This document shows positions 6,796 through 18,129 of a DNA stretch of 64,000 bases, piece after piece. Origin of the DNA: Novosphingobium sp. ST904 (GTDB taxonomy: Bacteria; Pseudomonadota; Alphaproteobacteria; Sphingomonadales; Sphingomonadaceae); contig NZ_LGJH01000136.1 in the NCBI RefSeq assembly GCF_001298105.1, positions 1 to 64,000 of the forward strand, given 5' to 3'. How positions within the stretch are numbered: position 1 is the stretch's first letter; each line of letters starts with the position of its first letter. The position numbers and the translations under genes are program-made. Under the pieces are notes generated by a model. The model searched no databases. It worked only from the letters and a program-made list of their open reading frames with translations, and had not been told where the DNA came from.

Positions 6796-8889
6796 TCAGA
6801 TGCGCTCGGCCTCGGCAACGGCCTCGCTCGCCCGCAGAGCTCCGACGATCCGCGTGAGATGCGCAAGGTCGCTCACCTCCAGATCGACTTCGTACGTACC
6901 GAAAGGCTCGTCGCGATGGACCATCTGGAGGTTGGTCACATTGGCGCGGTTGGTCGCGAGAATCTGCGTGACCTCGGCAAGCGTGCCCGGCCGATTGTAG
7001 AGCACCAGACTAAGGCGCCCTACCGCGCCGGTCGTGCGCTCGCCCCAGGACAAGTCGAGCCAGTCGAAATCGGTACCGCTGGCGAGCGTCATACAGTCGA
7101 TCGCATGGACCTCCACCTTGTGATCCGGCCGCCGCAGGCCGACGATGCGGTCCCCGGGGACCGGGTGGCAGCAATCGGCCAGTTCGAAACCCATCCCCGG
7201 CGTCAGGCCGCGTATGGAGATTGCGCGTTCGGTATACGCCCAATCGCTGTCATCGGGTAATTCGGCGGTGCTGCCCGGCACCAGCGCTTCCATCACCTGA
7301 CGGTCGGTAAGACGCGCCGAGCCAACGGCAAACATCAGGTCCTCATCGTCGCGCATGTCGAGACGCTGGATGGCGCCGTCGATCGCCTTCTTGCCGATGC
7401 GGCCCGGCAGGCGGCCCATGATCTCGTCGAGCAGCTTGGCGCCGATCTCCGCCACTTCCTGCCGTTCCTTCGCGCGAACGGCCCGGCGAATGGAGGCGCG
7501 CGCCTTGCCGGTGACGACGAAGCCCAGCCACGAAAGCTGCGGCTCGGAATTCGGGCTCTTGATGATCTCCACCACATCGCCGTTGGCAAGCTGCGTACGC
7601 AGCGGCATGTGGCGGCCGTTGATCTTCACGCCGACCGCCGCATTGCCGAGGTTGGTATGGACGGCATAGGCGAAATCCACCGCCGTAGAACCCTTGGGAA
7701 GCTGGAACAGCGCGCCCTTGGGTGTGAAAGCAAAGATGCGATCCTGATAGATCGCCATCTTGGTGTTCTCGAGCAGTTCCTCGGCGTCGTGGCTGGCGTC
7801 CACGATCTCGATCAGGTCGCGCAGCCAGCCGACCTGCCCGTCGGGACGCGCCCCGCCCTGCTTGTAGGCCCAGTGCGCAGCGAGGCCGAACTCGTTCGTC
7901 CGATGCATCTCGCGCGTGCGGATCTGCACTTCCATGCGCATCGAGCGCTCGAAGATCAGCGCCGTGTGGAGCGACTGGTAGCCGTTGGACTTGGGAGTGG
8001 AAATGTAGTCCTTGAAGCGGCCCGGGATCATCTGCCAGGTCTGGTGGAGAATGCCGAGCGCCTTGTAGCATTCCTCCGGCGTATCGGTGAGGACGCGGAA
8101 CGCCATGATGTCGGTGATCTGCTCGAAGGTGACGTGACGTTCCGCCATCTTGCGCCAGATCGAGTAGGGGTGTTTCTCGCGCCCCGAAACCTCGACGTTC
8201 ATTCCCGCTTCGGCCAGCGCCTGCTTGATGGAAAGGGCGATGGAATCAACCTGGCCGCCCTCCTCGCTGCGAATCTGCTCAAGCCGGCCGGTGATCGTGG
8301 CATAGCCTTCCGGTTCGAGTTGCTCGAACGCCAGCATCTGCATTTCGCGCATGTATTCGTACATGCCCACGCGCTCGGCGAGCGGGGCGTAGATATCCAT
8401 GGTTTCGCGGGCGATGCGGCGGCGCTTGTCCTCCTTCTTGATGTAATGAAGGGTGCGCATGTTGTGCAGGCGGTCAGCCAGCTTGACCAGCAGGACGCGC
8501 AGATCCTCGCTCATCGCGAGCAGGAACTTGCGCAGGTTTTCGGCCGCGCGCTCATTCTCGGTCATCACGTCGATCTTGGAGAGCTTGGTAACGCCGTCCA
8601 CCAGCCGGGCGACGTCGGGGCCGAACAGCTTCTCGATCTCCTCGATCGTTGCGAGGGTATCCTCCACCGTATCGTGGAGCAGCGCGGTGATGATCGTCTG
8701 CTGGTCGAGCTTCAACTCGGTCATCAGGCCCGCGACTTCGACCGGGTGGCTGAAATAGGGGTCGCCGCTGGCGCGTTTCTGCGTCCCGTGTTTCTGCACC
8801 GTATAGACATAGGCACGGTTGAGCAGGGCCTCATCGGCCTGGGGCGCGTATTCCTTCACGCGTTCGACAAGTTCGTACTGACGCAGCAT
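6796..8889 (-). CDS. rsh: bifunctional (p)ppGpp synthetase/hydrolase
   Basis: A 697-residue Rel/Spo protein of normal length. The HD hydrolase domain is at the N-terminus (SHPVEVAGLM, ALLHDTVEDT, KLADRLHNMRTL). The synthetase domain follows (GRFKDYISTPKSNGYQSLHT, then EVQIRTREMHRTNEFGLAAHW), then TGS (FTPKGALFQLPKGSTAVDFA), the zinc-finger-like region (DCCHPVPGDRIVG) and a C-terminal ACT domain. Alphaproteobacteria generally have a single bifunctional enzyme that makes and degrades the stringent-response alarmone, and this should be it. It is monocistronic and divergent from the PilZ gene. Confidence 0.97.
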   Translation of the reverse strand: MLRQYELVERVKEYAPQADEALLNRAYVYTVQKHGTQKRASGDPYFSHPVEVAGLMTELKLDQQTIITALLHDTVEDTLATIEEIEKLFGPDVARLVDGVTKLSKIDVMTENERAAENLRKFLLAMSEDLRVLLVKLADRLHNMRTLHYIKKEDKRRRIARETMDIYAPLAERVGMYEYMREMQMLAFEQLEPEGYATITGRLEQIRSEEGGQVDSIALSIKQALAEAGMNVEVSGREKHPYSIWRKMAERHVTFEQITDIMAFRVLTDTPEECYKALGILHQTWQMIPGRFKDYISTPKSNGYQSLHTALIFERSMRMEVQIRTREMHRTNEFGLAAHWAYKQGGARPDGQVGWLRDLIEIVDASHDAEELLENTKMAIYQDRIFAFTPKGALFQLPKGSTAVDFAYAVHTNLGNAAVGVKINGRHMPLRTQLANGDVVEIIKSPNSEPQLSWLGFVVTGKARASIRRAVRAKERQEVAEIGAKLLDEIMGRLPGRIGKKAIDGAIQRLDMRDDEDLMFAVGSARLTDRQVMEALVPGSTAELPDDSDWAYTERAISIRGLTPGMGFELADCCHPVPGDRIVGLRRPDHKVEVHAIDCMTLASGTDFDWLDLSWGERTTGAVGRLSLVLYNRPGTLAEVTQILATNRANVTNLQMVHRDEPFGTYEVDLEVSDLAHLTRIVGALRASEAVAEAERI

Positions 8890-9167
8890 TCCAAGGCTTC
8901 ATGTCAGGATTTTTCGCAGCGCGGCAAGGGGGCGATATGCGAAGTGCAAATTATGCAATGAAACTGTGACTTCCGCACCACGAGCGGGATTGCTTGGCTC
9001 CAATCGATTGCTGCGGAGAATTCCGATGCGGCAGCTTAACGCCGGCGGAAGGTCCCGGACAGCACCATGGCGGCGGGACCGGGACCATGGCGATGCAGAG
9101 CCCCGACGTATCTGGTGACGGTCCCAACCCCCGATCTTGTCCCAATCTTTCCCAGCAGGAGGTGTTC

Positions 9168-9638
9168 ATGGCGAGTTCTATGGAAACGGCGGTTTACGCC
9201 GCCATCCTGGGGATGACGGAGGCGGAACTGCTCGATGCGGCATTCCTTCCCGTTCGGCGGCTGAGGCCCCGCGCGCCGCGGATGCGGACGCTGATCGGCG
9301 CCAGCCTTCTGCGCCAGTCCCCCGCACAGCAGACTGCCGCCGAGCAGCCGGTGATCGTGCGCAACGTCTCGGAGCGGGGCATGTGCCTTGCCCTGCGGGG
9401 CATGAAACCGCAGGAATCCGCGCTTCGTCATGACGAGATCGTCTGCATCCGCATGCCGGAAAACGTGGAGCACGTCGGCCAGGTGCGCTGGGTGGAAGAC
9501 CGCGCTTTCGGCGTGGAACTGTTCCATACCCTCGATATCGAGGCGCTGGGATCGGAAAACCAGCGCCGGAACGCCCATTTCCTCGAAGTGCTTGAGCAGC
9601 AGTACAAACCGACACAAACGGTACAGAACGCATACTGA
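9168..9638 (+). CDS. PilZ domain protein
   Basis: A 156-residue protein. Arginines in RRLRPRAPR and the motif [13 protein letters not shown] (N-x-S-x-x-G) match the cyclic-di-GMP binding pattern of PilZ domains. The helical N-terminus and the C-terminal tail have no recognised domain. The start at ATG 9168 is set by a near-perfect AGGAGG site six bases upstream; the frame is open further upstream but has no such site. It probably couples c-di-GMP level to envelope or motility functions; the target is unknown. Confidence 0.85.
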   Translation: MASSMETAVYAAILGMTEAELLDAAFLPVRRLRPRAPRMRTLIGASLLRQSPAQQTAAEQPVIVRNVSERGMCLALRGMKPQESALRHDEIVCIRMPENVEHVGQVRWVEDRAFGVELFHTLDIEALGSENQRRNAHFLEVLEQQYKPTQTVQNAY

Positions 9639-9717
9639 AACACCCCCGACCGGAACCGGCGCGCCGCGCGGCCGCAACCGCTTGATCTCCTGTTGCAACT
9701 GCACAATAGTGCGAAGG

Positions 9718-10466
<749 letters not shown>

Positions 10467-10467
<1 letters not shown>

Positions 10468-10850
10468 TGCCATTCGAACCGATCAACCCGCCGCAGTTCC
10501 CCGCGCCCATCGCGCCTTATTCGGCGGGCGCGAAAGCGGGAAACACGGTCTACGTCTCGGGCGTGCTCGCGCTTGGCGAAGGCGGCACGGTGCTGCACGT
10601 GGGCGATGCCGCCGCGCAGACCCGCCATGTCCTGGACGTCATCAGGATCACCGTGGAAGCGGCCGGCGGCACCATGGCCGACATTGCCATGAACCACATC
10701 TTCCTCAAGGACCTGGCAGACTATGCCGCCTTCAACGCCGTCTATGCCGAGTACTTTCCCGGAGACAAACCGGCCCGCTACTGCATCAAGTGCGAACTGG
10801 TGAAGCCGGACTGCCTGGTCGAGATCGCCTCGGTCGCCCATCTTGGCTGA
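10467..10850 (+). CDS. rutC: RidA-family aminoacrylate deaminase RutC
   Basis: A 127-residue YjgF/YER057c/UK114 (RidA) protein. It has the family core [17 protein letters not shown] at the N-terminus and [19 protein letters not shown] near the end, with the conserved arginine. In the Rut pathway it speeds deamination of 3-aminoacrylate to malonic semialdehyde. It overlaps rutB by one base and rutD by eight. Confidence 0.92.
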
Positions 10851-11629
10851 GGTTGCCGGGCTCCATTACGAAATCCACGGCAGCGCCGATGCGCCCGCGC
10901 TGATCCTGTCCAGCGGCCTCGGCGGCTCGGCGGGCTACTGGGCGCCAAACCGCCCTGCCCTTGCCGAACACTTCCGCGTCATCGCCTACGACCATCGCGG
11001 CACCGGCCGCAGCGACCGCACCCTGCCGGAAACCACTTCGGTAGCGGACATGGCGAGCGACGTGATCCTGCTGATGGACGCTCTCGGGGTCGAGCGCGCG
11101 CATTTCATCGGCCATGCGCTTGGCGGTGCGATCGGCGTGGAAACCGCCATCCGCACCGGCAGGATCGACCGGCTGACCGTCATCAACGGCTGGCGCGCGC
11201 TTTCTCCCCATACCCGCCGCTGCTTCGCCGCCCGCCTCGCCCTGCTGCACGGCGCCGGGCCGCAGGCCTTTCTCGAAGCCCAGCCGCTGTTCCTCTTCCC
11301 GCCGGACTGGATCGCCGCGCATGACGATGCGCTGAAGGCGGAACTCGCGCATCACCTTGCCGCATTTCCCGGCGTGGCGACCACGGCCAAGCGCATCGCC
11401 GCCGTGCAGGCCTCATGCCCCCGATCCCGCCGGTCTTGCCGCGCTGGAGAACCTGCTGGTGATCGCCACCCGTGACGATTTCCTGGTGCCCCATGCCACC
11501 GCGCTGGATCTCGCCGCGCCGGTGGAGAGCGCCGAAGTCGCCCTGTTCGAATGGGGCGGCCACGCCTGCAACGTCACCGATCCCGTAAACTTCAATCGCC
11601 TCGTCCTCGATTTTCTCAGGAGCAGCTAA
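10843..11629 (+). CDS. rutD: alpha/beta hydrolase RutD, frameshifted near 11412
   Basis: Aminoacrylate hydrolase of the Rut pathway. The N-terminal part has [24 protein letters not shown] and the nucleophile-elbow region [12 protein letters not shown]. The C-terminal part has [11 protein letters not shown] and [13 protein letters not shown], the RutD His region, but in another frame. Two bases appear to be missing around 11410-11416 (restoring TTCGATG from TCATG gives AFDAPDPAGL). The repaired length is about 262 residues. The nucleophile position reads H-A-L rather than the usual H-S/A-x-G hydrolase elbow, as in other RutD. It starts at TTG 10843, inside rutC. Probable sequencing error rather than a pseudogene. 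Confidence 0.85.
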
Positions 11630-11631
11630 TC

Positions 11632-12690
<1,059 letters not shown>

Positions 12691-12765
12691 CAGTGGGAAA
12701 GCCCATCATGCCAAGGCTTGCCGAGATCGGTCTGCCTCTATCCCGGAAGACGTCCGCAAGGACGG

Positions 12766-13125
12766 CTAATACTTGAACCCCGTAATGACGCCGTCGCGGG
12801 TATCGCACTTGATGGTCTTCTGCGTGGTCTTGATCTTGCCGTCCTTCTCGCGCGTCGTCACATCGACCTCGGCCCGGAGCGAGGCGCGGCCGTCGCTCTT
12901 CTTGTCGGTGTCCTCGACCTTGCGGATGGCGACGTCCACCGCGCCCTGCTTTTCCCCGCGCGCCTTGGCTTCGGCCATGCAGACCTCCACGACCTTGTCG
13001 CGGGCATCGGCCCCGGACGACACCGCAGGCGGCGCCGGGTCCTGGCTCCACGCCTTGGGGATCACCGCAAAGACCAGCAGCAGGAAAGTGGCGCCGGTGA
13101 AGATTTTCCACGATTGATCCTGCAT
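12766..13125 (-). CDS. signal-peptide-bearing hypothetical protein
   Basis: A 119-residue protein with an N-terminal hydrophobic segment (residues 8-26, ending near AWSQ) and a soluble charged body that is rich in lysine and aspartate, with two cysteines (EVCMAEAK and TIKCDTRDG). It probably acts in the periplasm. The start at 13125 is the ATG nearest a plausible hydrophobic leader. No family recognised. Confidence 0.6.
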   Translation of the reverse strand: MQDQSWKIFTGATFLLLVFAVIPKAWSQDPAPPAVSSGADARDKVVEVCMAEAKARGEKQGAVDVAIRKVEDTDKKSDGRASLRAEVDVTTREKDGKIKTTQKTIKCDTRDGVITGFKY

Positions 13126-13291
13126 GATACAGCTCCCGTCATGCTGCCGAAGCGACAACACTCGTAAGGCTGGATCATGCACCGTGCAGTCCGGGAGCCC
13201 CATCGGGACAAATACCGAGACGCGGCTGGAAGATTCCCGTGGTGGGCCCCTGAGGTTGGCCCCCCATGGCCGGCGCCCATAGTCTGCAAGG

Positions 13292-13319
13292 GCAGGACGC
13301 GGCTTGAACCGCGCCCTGC
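13292..13319 (-). terminator. hairpin downstream of SDR gene
   Basis: GCAGGACGCGG (13292-13302) can pair with CCGCGCCCTGC (13309-13319) with one mismatch and a six-base loop. It lies 15 bases beyond the stop of the SDR gene on the minus strand. There is no T-run after it, so this may be a weak terminator or an mRNA-end structure. Confidence 0.35.
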
Positions 13320-13334
13320 ACCGGTCTTCATGGA

Positions 13335-14119
13335 TCAGGCGATAGTCGGCAGGATCCCGCCCTCTGCCCGGATCGCCGCGCCGTTGGTCACGGCGGCGAG
13401 CGGGCTGGCGAGGAATGCGGTCATCGCCGCCACTTCGTCCGCCTCGATCAGGCGGCGGATCAGCGAGAGCGGACGCAGCCTGGAGAAGAACTCCTCCTCG
13501 CGCTCGGCTTCAGAGGCGTCCTTGTTCTCCACCACCGAGCGGATGAACTCAACGATGCCTTCCGAGCGCGTCGGCCCCGGCAGCACGCTGTTGACGGTGA
13601 CCTTCGTACCGCGCGTGGCGTCGGCCATGCCGCGCGCGACGGCAAGCTGCGCGGTCTTGGTCATGCCATAGTGAACCATCTCGCCCGGCGTCATCAGCCC
13701 GCTTTCGCTGGAGATGAAGATCACGCGCCCCCAGTCACGCTCCAGCATTCCCGGGAAATAGTGGCGCGAAAGACGGATGCCGCTGAGGACATTGACCTCG
13801 AAGAAGTTCAGCCATTCCGCGTCGGTGATCTCGACGAAGGGCCGCGCCTCGTAGATGCCGAGGTTGTTGACCAGGATGTCCACCTCGGGAACCGCCGCGA
13901 TCAGCGCTGCGCACCTTCGGCAGTGGCGGGATCGGCGAGCACCGGGCGCACCTTTGCCAAGGCGCCGACAACCTCGGCAGCCGCATCAAGCTTGGCCTGG
14001 TTGCGGCCGGTAACCACGACTTCGGCCCCTTCGTCCGCCAGCCGGGCGGCAATGGCAAGGCCGATGCCGGCGGTCGATCCGGTGACGAGAGCGGTCTTGC
14101 CGGCGATCTTGAGGTCCAT
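13335..14119 (-). CDS. SDR family oxidoreductase, frameshifted near 13909
   Basis: Short-chain dehydrogenase/reductase. The N-terminus has the cofactor glycine motif [11 protein letters not shown] (residues 14-24). The second part has [10 protein letters not shown], the catalytic Ser region FISSESGLM, the Tyr-x-x-x-Lys active site YGMTK, and [13 protein letters not shown]. One base is missing near 13906-13912 (AQ-R-stop becomes [17 protein letters not shown] when one G is restored). The repaired length is 261 residues. The substrate cannot be told; NAD(P) preference is unclear. The break looks like a sequencing error. Confidence 0.85.
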
Positions 14120-14227
14120 GGGAAATCCTTCCTGATAATTGCGTTCGGCGGAAAGATAGGCGCGGCGGCTACGGGCGATTAGGAGGCTGCGGGGCGTTTC
14201 AGCTTTGCGCCCGGCGCACAGGTGGCG

Positions 14228-14623
14228 TCAGGCCTCCGCGCCGCGGTGATAGCTTTGCGCGGCATCCGCGTCCTGCACGTCATAGGCGAACCAGGCGGCC
14301 GATCCATGGTCGTAGACCTGCACCAGCCCGTCGGCCACTTGCGCCTCGTAGAACTGCGAGGATCCCCGGTCGAACCCGCGCACTTTCGCGCCTTCGACCT
14401 CGAACGAGATGAAAGCGCCATCGGCGGCATCGCGGATTTCAGGAAGGGTGCCGCCGAACTTCGCGCCGCGATCGCCGTCGAACCCCTGCAACTGGTTGCC
14501 GCGGGATTCGGCGGCGATCCGCCGATCGCGTCCGGCCGAGTGATCGTAAAGGCCCCCCACCTTCTTTCCGGTAAGGAAGGCAAAGGCGGCGGCGGCGATC
14601 ATCGCGCGAGTGTGTTCCTGCAT
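14228..14623 (-). CDS. hypothetical protein
   Basis: A 131-residue soluble protein with an alanine-rich first 20 residues, then a glycine- and aspartate-rich alpha/beta body. Motifs that stand out are GLYDHSAGRDRRI and AWFAYDVQDADAAQSYHRG. The ATG at 14623 is preferred to a GTG five codons upstream. It is not recognised as a named family. It is transcribed with the upstream HNH gene, about 60 bases away. Confidence 0.5.
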   Translation of the reverse strand: MQEHTRAMIAAAAFAFLTGKKVGGLYDHSAGRDRRIAAESRGNQLQGFDGDRGAKFGGTLPEIRDAADGAFISFEVEGAKVRGFDRGSSQFYEAQVADGLVQVYDHGSAAWFAYDVQDADAAQSYHRGAEA

Positions 14624-14685
14624 GGCTTCATCTGGCACCCTGACGGCGGCGAGATCAAGCCATGTTTGCAGGATCGGCTACCGGG

Positions 14686-15024
14686 TCAGCGGCGCTTCTT
14701 GGTGATGGTCGCGGTGAAGTCCGGGTCCTTGTTCGCCACCCAGTCCACGAACTTGCGCACGCTGGGATTGTCCAGCAGCCCCTGCACGTCCATCCCGTGG
14801 CGCTGAAGCTCGGAATTGGTGAAGTTGGCGATCAGCGTCTGCTGGCAGATCGAGTGCATCGGCACGACATCGCGCCCGCCACGGCTCTTGGGAACCGGGT
14901 GGTGCCAGACGATGGTCTTGCCGGTGGGGCGGCCGCAGAGCCAGCATGGTACCGGCGGCGGCGCTTCCTCTTCCTCGTCCTGCACGTCGTCGTAAGGGCC
15001 GTGTTTCGAATATTTGCGGGCCAT
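14686..15024 (-). CDS. HNH endonuclease-like protein
   Basis: A 112-residue protein. A zinc/HNH core is visible: CWLCGRPTG, then IVWHHPVPKSRGGRD with the paired histidines, then VPMHSICQQT. An acidic DDVQDEEEE stretch precedes it. The start at 15024 is chosen because the region after it matches a compact HNH protein. Small stand-alone HNH proteins of this type are common in sphingomonads, and a nuclease role is inference. Confidence 0.75.
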   Translation of the reverse strand: MARKYSKHGPYDDVQDEEEEAPPPVPCWLCGRPTGKTIVWHHPVPKSRGGRDVVPMHSICQQTLIANFTNSELQRHGMDVQGLLDNPSVRKFVDWVANKDPDFTATITKKRR

Positions 15025-15094
15025 GCCTCTACCTGAACTGTCTGAGCTTTCGCGCGCCACCTACAGCGATGTGCCCGGCATTGCCACAACCGCG

Positions 15095-16216
15095 TCAGGC
15101 AGCGCCCCATTCCCGCGCGAAATCGCCGAGCCGGGCCTGGAACCGCGCGCGGCGCTCCGGCGCGATCCACGCGGTGTCGAAGGCATTGCGTTCTATCCGG
15201 ACGAGTTCCGCTTTGGTCAGGTTGCCGCGCGCCTGTGCCTTCACCAGCACTTCGTTCACGTATTCGCTGCCCATGTAGGCCGGATCGTCAGAGTTGATCG
15301 TGACTTTCAGACCCTGGTCCAGCATTCCGCGCACCACGTCCACCGGCTTGCCCGCCACCATGATCTGGCCCGAGAAGGTCGGGCAGACCGTGAAGGTCAC
15401 GTCCCGCTTCCTGGCGATGGCCATGAGTTCGGGCGATTGCAGGATGTTGCCGCCATGATCGATCCGGTCGACCGCGAGATCGACCAGCGCCTCGCGGATG
15501 TGGTCCAGCGTGTCCTTCTGGTTGACGTCGCAATGGGCCGTGACATGGAGCCCCGCCGCGCGTGCCTTGGCGAAATGGGCGGCGAACTTGCCCGGCGGAT
15601 TATCCTTCTCGTCGGAATCGAGGCCGACGCCGACCAGACTGTCCCGGTAAGGCAGCGCCGCATCGAGCGCCTTCATCGCATTGTCCGCCGTCAGGTCGCG
15701 CATGAAACAGAGGATGAGCTGGGATTCGATGCCGAGCTTTGCCTGCGCATCGGCCCGCGCCCGGGTGATCCCGCCGATCACGGCCTCTACGGGGATGCCC
15801 CGGTCGATATGCTGCTGGGGATCGAAGAACATCTCGGCATAGAGCACGTTCTGCGAATGGGCCTTGGCCAGATAGGCGTAAGCGAGGTCGTAGAAATCCT
15901 GCTCCTTCAGCAGGACGTTCATGCCGTCATAGTAGATCGCCAGGAAGCTCGGCAGGTCGTGATAGACATAGCTGCGCTTCATCGCCGCGACATCGGCATA
16001 GGGCAGCTTCAAGCCGTTGCGCTGCGCCAGCGCGAACTTCATCTCCGCTTCCAGCGTGCCTTCGAGATGGACGTGGTATTCCGCCTTGGGCATTGCGGCG
16101 ATGAAGGCGGCCATGTCCTGCGCAGGCGGCGCGGCCAGCGCGCGCGCCGCGCCCGATCCGTAAAACGCGGGCGCGCAGAGGGCCGCCTGCACGAGGGTAC
16201 GTCTGCTCAGGTTCAT
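15095..16216 (-). CDS. adenosine deaminase with Tat-type signal peptide
   Basis: A 373-residue amidohydrolase of the adenosine/AMP deaminase family. It has the metal-binding H-x-H in YHVHLEGTLE, the third His in VTAHCDVN, the catalytic DRIDHGG and the final SDDPAYMG. The N-terminus is MNLSRRTLVQAALCAPAFYG, a twin-arginine signal with a likely cut near ALAA at residues 27-30, so the enzyme should act in the periplasm. Most bacterial adenosine deaminases are cytoplasmic. It would convert external adenosine to inosine for nucleoside scavenging. Confidence 0.9.
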   Translation of the reverse strand: MNLSRRTLVQAALCAPAFYGSGAARALAAPPAQDMAAFIAAMPKAEYHVHLEGTLEAEMKFALAQRNGLKLPYADVAAMKRSYVYHDLPSFLAIYYDGMNVLLKEQDFYDLAYAYLAKAHSQNVLYAEMFFDPQQHIDRGIPVEAVIGGITRARADAQAKLGIESQLILCFMRDLTADNAMKALDAALPYRDSLVGVGLDSDEKDNPPGKFAAHFAKARAAGLHVTAHCDVNQKDTLDHIREALVDLAVDRIDHGGNILQSPELMAIARKRDVTFTVCPTFSGQIMVAGKPVDVVRGMLDQGLKVTINSDDPAYMGSEYVNEVLVKAQARGNLTKAELVRIERNAFDTAWIAPERRARFQARLGDFAREWGAA

Positions 16217-16353
16217 GCCATACTCGCGGGAGCTGTCCCGGCCGGATCGGCCGGAGAAGGAAGCCCTTCTATCCGCGAGCGAATTGCCCCCTGTCCATCG
16301 ACGAAAACCTCACGCCCCGTTCCAGAAAAGCGCGCTCGATCTTCCGGCCCGCT

Positions 16354-17220
16354 TCAGCTCCAGCTCGCCTCGGGCGGCAGGCTCATCAGGATCGCGTCGA
16401 TATTGCCGCCGGTCTTGAGCCCGAACAGGGTGCCCCGGTCGTAGACGAGGTTGAATTCGGCATAGCGGCCGCGCCATTCGAGCTGGCGCACCTTGTCGGC
16501 TGGCGTGAACGCCATGCCCATGCGCCGCCGCACAAGGCGCGGGAACACCGCGAGGAACGCCTCGCCCACCGCGCGGGTATAGGCGAAGTTCGCCTCCCAT
16601 GCCGCTTCGTCCGCGCATTCAAGGTGATCGTAGAAGATGCCGCCGACGCCGCGATGGACCTTGCGGTGCGGGATGTAGAAATATTCGTCCGCCCACGCCT
16701 TGTAGCGGTCGTAATAGTCCGCTCCGTGCGCGTCGCAGGCGGCCTTGAGCTCGGCGTGGAACTCGGCCGTGTCCTCGTCGTAGGGCAGCGGCGGATTGAG
16801 GTCGGCGCCGCCGCCGAACCACGCCCTGGTGGTCGTCAGGAAGCGGGTGTTCATGTGCACCGCGGGAACATGCGGATTGGCCATGTGCGCAACCAGGCTG
16901 ATGCCGGTGGCGGAAAAGGCGTTCTGTTCGGCAGACGCGCCGTTGATGGTCCCCGCGAAATCCTTCGCCAGCGAGCCGACGACGGTGGAGACGTTGACGC
17001 CCACCTTCTCGAAGACCCTGCCCTTCATCAGGCCGCGCGTGCCGCCGCCCGTCTCCCCGGCTTCGCCGCCTTCCACCGCCGCGCGCTGCCACGGGGTATA
17101 GCCGAAGGACGCCGGCGAGCCCGCCTCGCGCTCGATCGCCTCGAACTCGGCGCAGATCCGGTCGCGCAGGGTTTCGAACCAGTCACGGGCACGTTCGGTT
17201 TGGGCGGTCCAGTCGGTCAT
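16354..17220 (-). CDS. hemF: oxygen-dependent coproporphyrinogen III oxidase
   Basis: A 288-residue HemF of normal length. Family motifs are AHMANPHVPAVHMNTRFL, WFGGGADLNPPLPYDEDT, HRGVGGIFYD and, near the end, QLEWRGRYAEFNLVYDRGT. It converts coproporphyrinogen III to protoporphyrinogen IX in haem synthesis. It is divergent from pdeM, 60 bases away. Confidence 0.97.
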   Translation of the reverse strand: MTDWTAQTERARDWFETLRDRICAEFEAIEREAGSPASFGYTPWQRAAVEGGEAGETGGGTRGLMKGRVFEKVGVNVSTVVGSLAKDFAGTINGASAEQNAFSATGISLVAHMANPHVPAVHMNTRFLTTTRAWFGGGADLNPPLPYDEDTAEFHAELKAACDAHGADYYDRYKAWADEYFYIPHRKVHRGVGGIFYDHLECADEAAWEANFAYTRAVGEAFLAVFPRLVRRRMGMAFTPADKVRQLEWRGRYAEFNLVYDRGTLFGLKTGGNIDAILMSLPPEASWS

Positions 17221-17280
17221 CGCATCTCCTCTTCAGCCGGGGCGCTTGCCAAATCGCGCGGCCTGCGGCAAGGGAAAGCC

Positions 17281-17985
17281 ATGGTTCCCTTTTCGTTCTG
17301 CACGCAGGAATTGCGGCTGGTCCCCACGCCGGCGGGATTCGCGGCCGGACGCGGCGCGGCGCTCTACTGGCCGCGCGAACAGGCCCTGCTCGTTGCCGAC
17401 CTGCACCTCGAAAAGGCCAGCTATTATGCCAGGGGCGGGCAGATGCTCCCCCCGTATGACAGCCGCGAAACGCTGGAGCGCCTTGCCCTTGCCGTGCGGC
17501 AGACAGGAGCCCGGCGAGTATTTGCGCTTGGGGACAACTTTCATGACAGCAAGGGAACGGAGCGGCTCGAACCGCACGCCGCCGGGATGCTGTCGGCGCT
17601 GACCCGCGCGCTGGACTGGGTGTGGATCACCGGCAACCACGATCCGCACCTCGGCAGCGAAGCCGGCGGCACGCGGGTGGAGGAGATCACCGTGGAAGGG
17701 ATCATGCTGCGCCATGAAGCCCTGCCGGGAACCACCGAACCCGAGCTTTCCGGCCATTTCCACCCCCGTCTGGTGGTTCACGCAAGGGGCCGCCGCATCG
17801 CCCGCCCCTGCGTGGTGCATAGCGGCAACCGCCTGATCCTGCCCGCTTTCGGCGCGCTCACCGGCGGCATGGACGCGGCCGATCCGGCTATCCTGAAAGC
17901 GCTGCAGCCGGCACGGGAAATAGACGCACTGGTGGCCGCGAAGGACCAGCTTCTGCGCTACCCCCTATGGCGATCCGCAGCCTGA
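17281..17985 (+). CDS. pdeM: ligase-associated metallophosphoesterase PdeM
   Basis: A 234-residue calcineurin-like phosphoesterase. Metal motifs are LLVADLHLEKASYYARGG (D-x-H), FALGDNFHD (G-D), WITGNHDPHL (G-N-H-D) and LSGHFHPRL (G-H-x-H). This matches the PdeM protein usually grouped with an Lhr-like helicase and a DNA ligase in DNA damage repair. Here those partners are not adjacent. ATG 17281 starts the first strand of the fold (FSFCTQELRLVP). Confidence 0.88.
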   Translation: MVPFSFCTQELRLVPTPAGFAAGRGAALYWPREQALLVADLHLEKASYYARGGQMLPPYDSRETLERLALAVRQTGARRVFALGDNFHDSKGTERLEPHAAGMLSALTRALDWVWITGNHDPHLGSEAGGTRVEEITVEGIMLRHEALPGTTEPELSGHFHPRLVVHARGRRIARPCVVHSGNRLILPAFGALTGGMDAADPAILKALQPAREIDALVAAKDQLLRYPLWRSAA

Positions 17986-18114
17986 CACCCTATATTGCAG
18001 GTCGGCCGTTTCACACGGCCCGGGCGTCCTGTAGAATTTGCGTGAAATCGTGCTTTGCGTGCGGACGCGATTCGCATTAATGACCCCGCACTCGCCTAGC
18101 GACAGAAACGATTC

Positions 18115-18129
18115 AGGAGAACGCTTATA
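18115..18129 (+). promoter_or_regulatory. ribosome site and AUA start of infC
   Basis: AGGAGA at 18115-18120 is followed, after six bases, by ATA GCA at 18127-18132, in frame with the rest of infC. The first downstream ATG (18148) has no ribosome site upstream, only a C-rich run. Initiation factor 3 genes of many bacteria begin at rare AUU, AUC or AUA codons so that IF3 can repress its own translation. This arrangement fits that pattern. Confidence 0.65.

Noticed and set aside
7609..8961. A 450-codon open frame antisense to the Rel/Spo gene
   Set aside because: The minus strand has a complete Rel/Spo protein; this is the mirror image of its codon bias.
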